Assembly: GCF_965219715.1 (NCBI RefSeq)
Contig: NZ_OZ244785.1
Span: forward strand, 124,001 to 188,000
DNA from: Bacterioplanoides sp965219715
GTDB lineage: Bacteria; Pseudomonadota; Gammaproteobacteria; Pseudomonadales; Oceanobacteraceae
Reading direction: 5' to 3'
DNA: 64,000 bases
Under the pieces are notes generated by a model, which ran no database searches, was not told the origin of the DNA, and was given only the letters and a program-made list of their open reading frames with translations. The number at the start of each line of letters is the position of its first letter. Position 1 is the stretch's first letter. Below are positions 18,108 to 26,800 of the stretch, in pieces. Position numbers and translations under genes: made by a program.

Positions 18108-20215
18108 AACACGTCCTCTTGTTGTTCTGCCTGGCCACCATCTTGCTGGCGATACTGATATAGAAATTTCCGTTGCAACAAATTGCCCGGATTATCCGGA
18201 ATTCGATTAAGCCATTGCTGCATCGCAGCTTGCTCTTCACGATTCAACTGCGATTCCTGAATTTGCTGCTGCGTCATTGATGTTGGATCTGCAGCACTTT
18301 GGTCCGACTGCTGTTCACTGCTGCTGTTTTTTTGTTGTGTTGCCGATGGCGACTGTTGTTCGCTTTGCGGTTGCGCGTCCTGTGATTGTTCGCTCAGTGC
18401 TTGCTGTTCACCATCTTTATCCTGCTGCTGGTCCTGTTCTGCCAGTTGCTGTGCTTTTTGTTCTGCAGCTTTTTGTTCGGCAAACGCGTCATCCTGTTGC
18501 TTATTAACAGCGCTGGAATTTTGCGGCTCACCTTGCTCGCCGTTGTTCTGATCGCTTGGATCACCACTTTGTTGGCTTTGCTGCTGAGACTCGCCGGACT
18601 GCGATTGGTTTTGCTGGCTGTCTTGTGAATTCTGCTGTTGCGAATCTTGTTGCTGAGACTCTTGTGTTTGTGAAGAATCACCGCTCTGATTCTGATCACT
18701 ATCCTGCGGCTGGCTGTTTTTATTTTGCTGTTGTTGGTTTTGTTGTTGCTTCAGAGCCTGCTCAACAAGCTTGCGATTTTCGGCGGCATCGGAAAAATCC
18801 GGTTGTTGCTGTAACGCTTCATCATAAGCGTCCAGGGCGGCTTGCAATTCTCCGGACTGGGCGAGGGCATTGGCGTAGTTATAACGGCCGTTTGCACTGT
18901 TATTGTCGGCGAATGCCCGTTGTGCCGCTTCAAAGTCACCCGCCTGATAAGACGCAACGCCTTGCCAATCCGGATTTTCAAAACGCTGTGCTGCAGCGGC
19001 AGGGTCGCTATTTAATAACTCTGCACCTTGCTGGTCCGGGGTCTGCCACAGGTTCTGCCAGAAGCTTGTTTCCTGTTCCGTTTGTTGTTGAGCCGCTTGC
19101 TGTTGAATTGCATTTTGCTTATCCGTTGAGGCTGTGTCATCAGCCCAGGCTGGAGCCGGATTCATCGCCGGTAATACCAGCGCTGGCAATAACAACCAGC
19201 TGAACAGCACGCCACGACGGAAGAGTAATAACGTCACCGGCAGTAACAGGAAGATTAACCAAAAGCCCTGGTCAAACCATTGATCAAATTGTTTGCTGTC
19301 ACCGCCGCCGGAAAACTCTGACTGCGTTTCATTTGTGGTTTTAGGTTGCAACAGTTGTTGCCAGTCTTGGTCGTCGTAACGAATCGGTTGCCACGCAACA
19401 TTCAGTTCAGACACCAGCTTGCGAATCGGTTGTAAATCGAGTTTGGGCAAGACGATGTTTCCCTGGCCATCGCGTAAAAAGCCGCTGTTTGGCATAGAAA
19501 CCGGTGCCCCTTCCGCGGTACCCAATGTCATTACACTGAGTTGGAAACGCTTAGGGTCCAGTACTTTGTTGATGCGCTGAATATCTTTATTAATGATGCC
19601 ATCGGTGATTAATAATAATCGTGCTTTATTAATACCCGCGTCGGTTACCAGCTTCTGTGCCAGAGCAATAGCTTTGTCCGGACGGCTACCTAGCTTGGGC
19701 ATAATAAACGGAGAAATCGCAGGTAACAGATTCTCGATGGTGTCACGATCGTCAGTTAACGGTGTCACGGTATGGGCTTCGCCGGAATAGGTCAGCAGCG
19801 CGGTCAAACCATCTTTTCTGCCGCGAATAATATCGGTAACTTTCTGGATTGCCCGGGTCGCACGATCTGGTTTAACGTCCTGTGCCCCCATTGATAATGA
19901 CATATCGAGCAAAATCACCAGCGCGTCCTGATTTTTTTCCACCGGTGTAGGCATTTTTTCCCAACTTGGACCGGCTAATGCGAGAGTTGCGGTTACCCAG
20001 GCAAACATGACTAACCATAAGCTGCTGCGGTCGGTTTTTTGTGGTGCATTATCGAGTACATACGACAACAATTCTTCGTCGATGACGTCCTGCCATTGGC
20101 CTGCAGTCAGCTTACGTTTAAGCAGTAACAAAAACAGTGCAAATGCTGGTAGCAATAACAATAACCAGTCCGGGCGGATAAAATGAAACTGTTGAATATG
20201 ATCGAGCAGGCTCAT
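18101..20215 (-). CDS. batB: BatB/BatC-type fusion: VWA domain plus TPR plus Gln-rich tail
   Basis: A 704-residue membrane protein. Residues 1-75 hold two membrane segments, residues 90-280 a VWA domain with the MIDAS motif DMSLSMGAQ and LLITDG, and residues 310-350 two more membrane segments. Residues 380-490 contain TPR-like repeats (YNYANALAQSGELQAALDAY). Residues 490-650 are extremely Gln/Ser/Asn-rich and probably disordered. The tail (MTQQQIQESQLNREEQAAM to the end) is the BatB/C ending LNRIPDNPGNLLQRKF. Its start codon overlaps the BatA stop (TAATG). It probably forms a membrane complex with BatA and BatD served by the MoxR ATPase. Confidence 0.9.
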   Translation of the reverse strand: MSLLDHIQQFHFIRPDWLLLLLPAFALFLLLLKRKLTAGQWQDVIDEELLSYVLDNAPQKTDRSSLWLVMFAWVTATLALAGPSWEKMPTPVEKNQDALVILLDMSLSMGAQDVKPDRATRAIQKVTDIIRGRKDGLTALLTYSGEAHTVTPLTDDRDTIENLLPAISPFIMPKLGSRPDKAIALAQKLVTDAGINKARLLLITDGIINKDIQRINKVLDPKRFQLSVMTLGTAEGAPVSMPNSGFLRDGQGNIVLPKLDLQPIRKLVSELNVAWQPIRYDDQDWQQLLQPKTTNETQSEFSGGGDSKQFDQWFDQGFWLIFLLLPVTLLLFRRGVLFSWLLLPALVLPAMNPAPAWADDTASTDKQNAIQQQAAQQQTEQETSFWQNLWQTPDQQGAELLNSDPAAAAQRFENPDWQGVASYQAGDFEAAQRAFADNNSANGRYNYANALAQSGELQAALDAYDEALQQQPDFSDAAENRKLVEQALKQQQNQQQQNKNSQPQDSDQNQSGDSSQTQESQQQDSQQQNSQDSQQNQSQSGESQQQSQQSGDPSDQNNGEQGEPQNSSAVNKQQDDAFAEQKAAEQKAQQLAEQDQQQDKDGEQQALSEQSQDAQPQSEQQSPSATQQKNSSSEQQSDQSAADPTSMTQQQIQESQLNREEQAAMQQWLNRIPDNPGNLLQRKFLYQYRQQDGGQAEQQEDVLW

Positions 20216-21222
20216 TATTTTCCTCCCGCCGTATTAAAACGCGAAACGATACCTGACTGCTGCAGCGCCAATAACAAACTGGCGATAAATGCCGCTAATA
20301 ATGGCCAGTGAAACAGGTTTTGCTGTGGGCGGTAAACCTGAGGGTCTTTTTCAGTTGGCTCCAGTTCATCAATAAACTGATAAATCTGTTGCAGCTCCTG
20401 ACTGTCGCGGGCGCGGAAAAAAGATCCGCCGGTAATTTGGGCAATCTGACGCAGCGTGTCTTCATCCAGGTCGCGAGAAGGGTTTACCCGGCGAGTACCA
20501 AAAAAGCTCGGCACTTCCATCAAGTCGGCGCCGAGGCCAATGGTATAAATTTTCACGTTATTTTTAGCGGCGAGTTGTGCTGCTTTTAATGGCTCTACTT
20601 CACCCGATGTGTTCGAGCCATCGGTTAATAAAATCATTACCCGGCTGTTTTCCGGATTATTTTTCAGACGTTTTATGGTCAGGCCGATGGCATCACCAAT
20701 GGCAGTAGATTTGCCCGCCAGGCCAATTTGAGCTTCGTTCATAAATTGTTTAACGGTTTGTGTATCAAACGTCAGTGGTGCCTGTAAAAAGGCTTCGGAA
20801 CCAAACACCACCAGACCAAGGCGATCTCCCTGACGTTGAGCAATAAAGTTGTTGAGTACTTGTTTCACAATCACCAGACGATTAACCGGGCGATTGTTCA
20901 ACTGCATATCTTCTTTTTCCATACTCGCTGATAAGTCAACGGCCAACATCAGATCGCGCCCGGAAACCGGTAATTCGACAACTTCACCGGATTGATAAGG
21001 ACGGGCAAGGGCGGTTAATACCGCCAGCCAGACAAATAAAGGCAATAACCAATGGCGTAATGACGCCTTACTGACACCACTTTGTTGGTGACCAGCCTGG
21101 GTCCAGGCATCCAGGTTTGGCACTAATAAGGCGGCCTGCTGAACTTTGGCAGCCGGAATAAATGCACGAATAATCCAGGGCAGGGGAAATAATAAAAATG
21201 CCCACGGCCAATGCCATTCCAT
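20215..21222 (-). CDS. batA: BatA-like VWA-domain membrane protein
   Basis: A 335-residue protein. The ATG at 21222 overlaps the stop of the upstream DUF4381 gene (TAATG), so this start was chosen over an open extension to 21276. Membrane segments lie near residues 5-22, 60-75 and 305-325. The VWA domain has MIDAS motif DLSASMEKEDM, LVVFGSEAF, and MILLTDGSNTSGE with IGLGADL. It is a partner of BatB in the MoxR-linked complex. Confidence 0.92.
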   Translation of the reverse strand: MEWHWPWAFLLFPLPWIIRAFIPAAKVQQAALLVPNLDAWTQAGHQQSGVSKASLRHWLLPLFVWLAVLTALARPYQSGEVVELPVSGRDLMLAVDLSASMEKEDMQLNNRPVNRLVIVKQVLNNFIAQRQGDRLGLVVFGSEAFLQAPLTFDTQTVKQFMNEAQIGLAGKSTAIGDAIGLTIKRLKNNPENSRVMILLTDGSNTSGEVEPLKAAQLAAKNNVKIYTIGLGADLMEVPSFFGTRRVNPSRDLDEDTLRQIAQITGGSFFRARDSQELQQIYQFIDELEPTEKDPQVYRPQQNLFHWPLLAAFIASLLLALQQSGIVSRFNTAGGK

Positions 21223-21749
21223 TAATGTGTCTCCCTGAGGTTGGCGTTTCTGGCTTTGTTCAGCCAGCGTTGGCAATTTTTCACCAAATCCTGCTCGTTG
21301 AGCGACGCCACTGGCTGAGCCCGATAAGCACCGGATTGCAGGGCAGTTGTTTGTTGCTCGGTAAATAAGGGAATGCCGGCACTTTTATTAAGAAATTCGG
21401 TCCAGCGTTGCTCGGATAACGAAACGGCCTCGGGAAAACGCTGACGACAAAAACGTTTCAGTACGGTATTCACTTGCAGAATCAGTTGCTGTTGGTTCTG
21501 GTCGGCCAGCCATTGACTGTAAGCGGAATTTAACAGCTGTCTGGCCTGGCGTTTGTCGCTGTTACAGCGCCACAGTCGTACGGCGGTAAACATTAACAGT
21601 GGTATCGCAACGATCAGAATGATGAGCAGCAGCCACCACCCCGGAGCTAATGGCCACCAACTGACGGCCTCGGGTAATTGCAAACCTTTTAACGGCAGCG
21701 GGTTAGCCTGACTGGCTGCTGGTGCCAGTTGTAATAATGATGCGATCAC
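21222..21749 (-). CDS. DUF4381 membrane protein of the Bat/MoxR operon
   Basis: A 175-residue protein starting at a GTG whose bases overlap the TGA of the DUF58 gene (GTGA). It has a signal-like start, a short periplasmic part (LPLKGLQLPEAVSWWPLAPGW), a membrane span near residues 38-58 and a cytoplasmic helical domain with FLNKSAGIPLF. The LPEAVSWWPLAPGWW block is the hallmark of DUF4381 proteins that always sit between DUF58 and BatA. Its role is unknown; a scaffold in the BatAB complex is plausible. Confidence 0.86.
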   Translation of the reverse strand: MIASLLQLAPAASQANPLPLKGLQLPEAVSWWPLAPGWWLLLIILIVAIPLLMFTAVRLWRCNSDKRQARQLLNSAYSQWLADQNQQQLILQVNTVLKRFCRQRFPEAVSLSEQRWTEFLNKSAGIPLFTEQQTTALQSGAYRAQPVASLNEQDLVKNCQRWLNKARNANLRETH

Positions 21750-22687
21750 AGGCTTCTCCCTGATGCTTGCTGAGTCAGGCCCAGGCCGGTGCGCAAGGAA
21801 GTCAGTGGATCATCGTTTGTGGCGATACGAATCAGTGGCACTTTTAAGCGCAACATATGCTGGCGAATCTGTTGCTGCTGTTGGGCAAAGGCTTGTTGGT
21901 GTGCTTCCCGTACTGTCTGGGAATGAGTGTCCAGCGCCAGCTTCTGACGTTGATCTGTCAGGTTGTATAGCCCGGGTGGTGGTAACTCAGCTTCAATCGG
22001 GTCATGTAATTGCACTGCAATCAGATCACAATGGCGGGTGACGCTGAATAACTGGCGTTCACATTCGGCATCAAACCCAGCCCAGTCGCTGACAAAATAA
22101 ATTGCGCTGCCCGGACGAGCGACCCGGCGAATATGGCGACATATTTGCTGCATACGTTGATGACTGTCGGCTGGCTGACTTCTCTCAACATCGGCCATGT
22201 TATGTAGCAAACTGAGAACCTGTTTGCGACCGGTTTTTGGTCGTAAGTCCACTTCGTGCTGGTCGTTGAAAATCAAACCACCAATGCGGTCACCATTGGC
22301 CATTGCCGCCCAGGCAATTAAGGCACTGATGTCTGCGGCTAAGACACTTTTCAGAGCTCTGCGGGTGCCAAAGTGCATGCCTGCACGCAGATCACAAACA
22401 ACCAATACCGGGCGTTCCCGTTCTTCGCGGAACAATTTGATATGTGGGTCACCGGTACGGGCAGTCACACGCCAGTCCATCGAGCGAATGTCATCACCCG
22501 GCTGGTATTCACGAACTTCGGAAAAGTCGATGCCACGACCACGCACGGCAGAGGTATGTGTGCCGGCCAGGTCATTAAGAATACGCTTTTGTTTGTGCAA
22601 CGGCAGTTGGCTGGCCAGATCACGAAGGGCCACCAGATTCGCTGGTTTGATTTCGGCGCCGGCTGAAAATCGTTGAGTAAAACTCAT
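21746..22687 (-). CDS. DUF58 domain protein of the MoxR operon
   Basis: A 313-residue soluble protein. The ATG at 22687 has TGAGG five bases upstream and was preferred to a TTG at 22702. The DUF58 signature is clear: GTHTSAVRGRGIDFSEVREY, PGDDIRSMDWRVTARTG and HIKLFREERERPVLVVCD, followed by a VWA-like fold with IYFVSDWAGFD. DUF58 proteins nearly always accompany MoxR ATPases and are thought to be their substrates or adaptors. It starts seven bases after the MoxR stop and overlaps the next gene by four bases. Confidence 0.92.
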   Translation of the reverse strand: MSFTQRFSAGAEIKPANLVALRDLASQLPLHKQKRILNDLAGTHTSAVRGRGIDFSEVREYQPGDDIRSMDWRVTARTGDPHIKLFREERERPVLVVCDLRAGMHFGTRRALKSVLAADISALIAWAAMANGDRIGGLIFNDQHEVDLRPKTGRKQVLSLLHNMADVERSQPADSHQRMQQICRHIRRVARPGSAIYFVSDWAGFDAECERQLFSVTRHCDLIAVQLHDPIEAELPPPGLYNLTDQRQKLALDTHSQTVREAHQQAFAQQQQQIRQHMLRLKVPLIRIATNDDPLTSLRTGLGLTQQASGRSL

Positions 22688-22694
22688 ACTGGCC

Positions 22695-23654
22695 TCAGGC
22701 AACCGCGACGCGCTGAATCAACTCATTAATAACTTTATTCGCCGTCATACCACTGGCTTCGGCTTCAAAGCTCAGTAACAGGCGGTGGCGCAGGACGTCA
22801 TGAATGACGGCTTGCACATCATCCGGGCTAACGTAATCACGGCCACGAATCCAGGCATGGGCGCGTGCGCAACGATCCAGTGCAATAGTGCCCCGCGGGC
22901 TGGCGCCAAACTCGATCCAGCTGGCAAGGTCATCACCGTAGGCTTGTGGTCGGCGGGTGGCCATAATCAGTTGCACGATATATTGCTCAACCGCTTCGCT
23001 CATATGCAGTGCCAGCGCTTCCTGACGTCCGGCAAAAATATCGGCCTGTGACAGCTCAATGGCATCGCCGATGTTCTGCTGCATAGCTTCACCACGGGCT
23101 AGGCGCAGAATCTGCTGTTCAGCTTCTGCGTCTGGATAATCAATCACAACGTGCATCAGGAAGCGATCAAGCTGTGCTTCCGGCAGAGGGTAGGTACCTT
23201 CTTGCTCAATCGGATTCTGGGTTGCCATCACCAGGAACAATTCCGGCAACTGGCGGGTTACGCCGCCCACCGTCACCTGGCGTTCCGCCATGGCTTCCAG
23301 TAATGCACTCTGCACTTTAGCCGGGGCACGGTTGATTTCGTCAGCCAGAATCAGGTTATGGAAAATCGGTCCGGCCTGGAAATCGAAGCTTTGTTGTTGC
23401 GGGCGATAGATTTCGGTACCGGTGATATCTCCAGGTAATAGATCAGGGGTGAACTGCACGCGTTTGAAGTCACCTTCGATACGATCTGCCAGGGCATTAA
23501 TGGCTTTGGTTTTTGCCAGGCCAGGAGCACCTTCAACCAGTAAATGGCCGTCGGCCAATAAACTGATCAGAAGCCTTTCCACCAGATGAGGCTGGCCAAT
23601 GATTTGCTGTTGTAGCGATTGTTTTAACTGAGCAAATCCTTGTTGTTTTGTCAT
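22695..23654 (-). CDS. MoxR-family AAA+ ATPase
   Basis: A 319-residue chaperone-like AAA+ ATPase. Walker A is EGAPGLAKT (near residue 42), Walker B LILADEINRAP (near 103), sensor 1 MATQNPIEQEGTYPLPEAQLD, and the arginine-finger region SPRGTIALDRCARA lies near 250. It would remodel or activate the VWA proteins encoded downstream. An alternative GTG start six bases further upstream is possible; AGGA is compatible with either. It is the promoter-proximal gene of a six-gene minus-strand operon and is divergent from the glutamate dehydrogenase. Confidence 0.94.
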   Translation of the reverse strand: MTKQQGFAQLKQSLQQQIIGQPHLVERLLISLLADGHLLVEGAPGLAKTKAINALADRIEGDFKRVQFTPDLLPGDITGTEIYRPQQQSFDFQAGPIFHNLILADEINRAPAKVQSALLEAMAERQVTVGGVTRQLPELFLVMATQNPIEQEGTYPLPEAQLDRFLMHVVIDYPDAEAEQQILRLARGEAMQQNIGDAIELSQADIFAGRQEALALHMSEAVEQYIVQLIMATRRPQAYGDDLASWIEFGASPRGTIALDRCARAHAWIRGRDYVSPDDVQAVIHDVLRHRLLLSFEAEASGMTANKVINELIQRVAVA

Positions 23655-23835
23655 TTGCACCGATTCCTAGAGCCTTGATTTGAAAATGATTTTATTGGAT
23701 ATCGGGCGAGCGTCAATGTTCCCGGCAACAGAAAAACGAAAGATTCGTGGTTTGCGGTAAAGGAGCGTCAAGAAGCGCTGCTTTTGGCCGGTTTTTGTTT
23801 TTTAAGTGAGTTTGGCCGGTTAACGCAGCCGATTT

Positions 23836-23863
23836 GTTACAAGCTGCTACGCTTATTTGTAAC
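23836..23863 (+). promoter_or_regulatory. Inverted repeat GTTACAA-N14-TTGTAAC before the GDH gene
   Basis: Two perfect 7-base arms separated by 14 bases, ending 24 bases before the ATG of the glutamate dehydrogenase, in the divergent MoxR/GDH promoter region. It may be an operator for a dimeric regulator or an mRNA leader hairpin; no known regulator motif was recognised. Confidence 0.35.
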
Positions 23864-23887
23864 TGTGTATACAACAAGGACATCTGC

Positions 23888-26800
23888 ATGTTAACGGCAT
23901 TACATGATCTGATCGCACAACGTAACGAAAGCAGCCAGGTAGAACTGCTGCAAAGCTTTGCGGATTTGTATTATTCCAAGGCACCGATGGACGAGCTGTT
24001 GGCGCGTTCGGTAGAAGATGTCTACGGCGCTACTTTATCTTGTTGGCAGCTGCTGCAAACTCGCAAAGCCGGGGAGGCGAAAGTTCGGGTGCTTAATCCG
24101 GATTACGAGAACTACGGCTGGCAGTCGTTGCATACGGTTATTGAGATCGTCTGCGATGATGTCCCGTTTCTGGTTGACTCGGTGCGCATGCAGCTGAATA
24201 ACCGTCAGATGTCCTTACACGCAATTCATTATTGTGTGTTCCATGCCGAGCGCGATAAACAAGGCAAGCTTAAAGGGGGTAAAGATGCCGATCGCTGGCG
24301 CAATGCAACCAAACAAAGCAAGCCAGAGGCGATTGTTTACATAGAAATTGACCACCACTCTGACAAGCAAATGCTGGATGATTTGCGTGATGAGTTGTTG
24401 TCGGTGCTGGCTGAAGTATCCCACTGTGTTGAGGATTATCCGGCGATTGTTAAAAAAGCCAGCGAAGCGATGAAGCTGGTGGAGAAAAACAAACACTTCA
24501 GTGATACCGATCGTCATGAGGCCAAGGCATTTATCGAGTGGCTGATGGATAACCACTTTACCTTCCTGGCGTATGATGAGTTTGAAATTCATCAGGGTAA
24601 GAATGACCTGGAAATCTGCCGTGAGGATAAAGAAGACCTTGGGGTTTTCCGCTTCCATAGCGGCCGTAAACATAATATTCCGATTCATGATCTGGATGCC
24701 GATGTACAGGAATTTATCGGCCAGAAGCAACTGATCAGCTTTATGAAATCCGGCACCCGCAGTCGGGTTCACCGTCCGGCGTATCCGGACTACGTTATCG
24801 TTAAACGCTTTAACAAAGATGGTGATGTGATTGGAGCCATGCGTTTTATTGGCTTGTATACCTCGATTGTTTACATCGAGAGCCCGAATCATATTCCGAT
24901 CATTCGCGAAAAACTCAAAGACGTAAGACGGTTATCCGGTTTCGATAATCAGGGTCATAGCGGCAAAGAGTTAAACCGTATCCTGGAGGTGTATCCGCGT
25001 GACGAGTTGTTCCAATCGGATGCTCAGGAATTAGCGGATACCACCGTTGCGGTATTAAATATTCAGGAACGCCGCCAAACCCGGGTATTTCTGCGCCGGG
25101 ATCCATACAGTAAGTTCTTATCCTGTCTAACGTACATTCCGCGTGATATCTATAACACTGAGTTGCGAGAGAAAATGCAGCAGGTGCTGGAGTCAGAATT
25201 TGCGCCGTTGGATGTCGAATTTAACACGTATTTCTCTGAGTCAATTCTGGCTCGAACACACTTTATGTTGCGTCTGAATCCGGACAAGCCGATCGATTTC
25301 GATCCGGGGTTGGTGTCGCGCAAAATTGTTCAGGTCGTACGCTCCTGGCAGGATGATTTACACGAAGCCCTGATCGAACAGGTTGGCGAAGAAAAGGGAA
25401 ATCACCAGTTCCACCAGTATCGTGAAGCTTTCCCGGCCGGTTATCGCGAAAACTTCTCGGCCCGGACTGCGGTTGCTGATGTTCAGCACATCGATCAGTT
25501 ATTGGTGCAGCAACCGGGTGAGCTGGCCATGAGCTTCTATCGTGAAATCGAAGAAGACGAAAGCCTGCTGCGTTTCAAATTGTTTAACCGCGATACCATT
25601 TTGCCGCTATCAGATGTGATTCCAGTGCTGGAAAATCTGGGGTTAAGAGTATTAGGTGAACACCCGTATGAAATTAATACCGTTGATGGCAATAAGGTCT
25701 GGATACACAACTTCCTGCTGAAATACGACTTGTCGGAAACCATCAATATCGCAGAAGTTAAAAGTCTGTTTCAGGAATCTTTCCGTGCAATCTGGCAGGG
25801 GAAAGCCGAGAACGATGGTTTCAACCGGTTAGTGCTCGGGGCTAATTTAGGTTGGCGGGATATCGCGTTATTGCGTGGTTATGCACGTTATATGAAGCAG
25901 ATTCGCTTTGGCATTTCGGAAAGCTATATTGCAGAAACTCTGTGCCGTTATATTCCGATCAGTGCTGGTCTGGTGGACTTATTTCATCAGCGTTTTGGTC
26001 TTCAGGACGTCAAAGAAGAAATTCGTCAGGCGAATACTGAGCAGTGCGAACAGAAACTGATCGATGCGCTGGATGATGTTGAACAGCTTAACGAAGACCG
26101 AACCATTCGCCGTTACATCGAACTGATTAATGCGACGTTACGGACGAACTTTTTCCAGCCAGAAAATAGCGGTGATGATAAAGACTACATCAGTTTTAAA
26201 ATTAATCCGGCAGCGATTTCTGACATGCCGTTGCCACGGCCAATGTTCGAGATCTTCGTTTATTCGCCACGGATTGAAGGTGTTCATTTGCGAGGCGGCA
26301 AAGTAGCCCGTGGCGGCTTACGCTGGTCGGATCGGACGGAAGATTTCCGTACTGAGGTATTGGGTCTGGTTAAAGCCCAGCAAGTGAAAAATGCCGTCAT
26401 TGTTCCGGTGGGGGCTAAGGGCGGTTTTGTTGCGAAACAATTACCAAAAGATGGCGGCCGTGATGCCTTTATGGCTGAAGGTGTCGCCTGTTATCAAACC
26501 TTTATCAGTGCCTTACTGGATATTACCGATAACCTGGTGGACGGTGATATTGTTCCGCCGAATTGTGTTGTTCGCCACGATGAGGATGATCCATATCTGG
26601 TAGTGGCCGCGGATAAAGGCACCGCGACTTTCTCGGACATTGCCAATGAAATTGCGGTCAATCGTGGTTTCTGGATGGGCGACGGTTTTGCTTCTGGAGG
26701 CTCCATTGGCTACGACCATAAGAAAATGGGTATCACTGCTCGCGGAGCTTGGGTCTCGGTGCAGCGGCATTTCCGTGAACGTGGGCACAATGTGCAAGAG

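Noticed and set aside
18290..18770. Tandem DNA repeats or a repeat element in the CAG/CTG-like stretch
   Set aside because: The pattern is explained by irregular Gln-rich codons within the BatB/C frame, with no fixed repeat unit.
24215..24892. 225-codon minus-strand frame within the glutamate dehydrogenase gene
   Set aside because: No ribosome binding site and no recognisable domain; the opposite strand encodes an intact enzyme.
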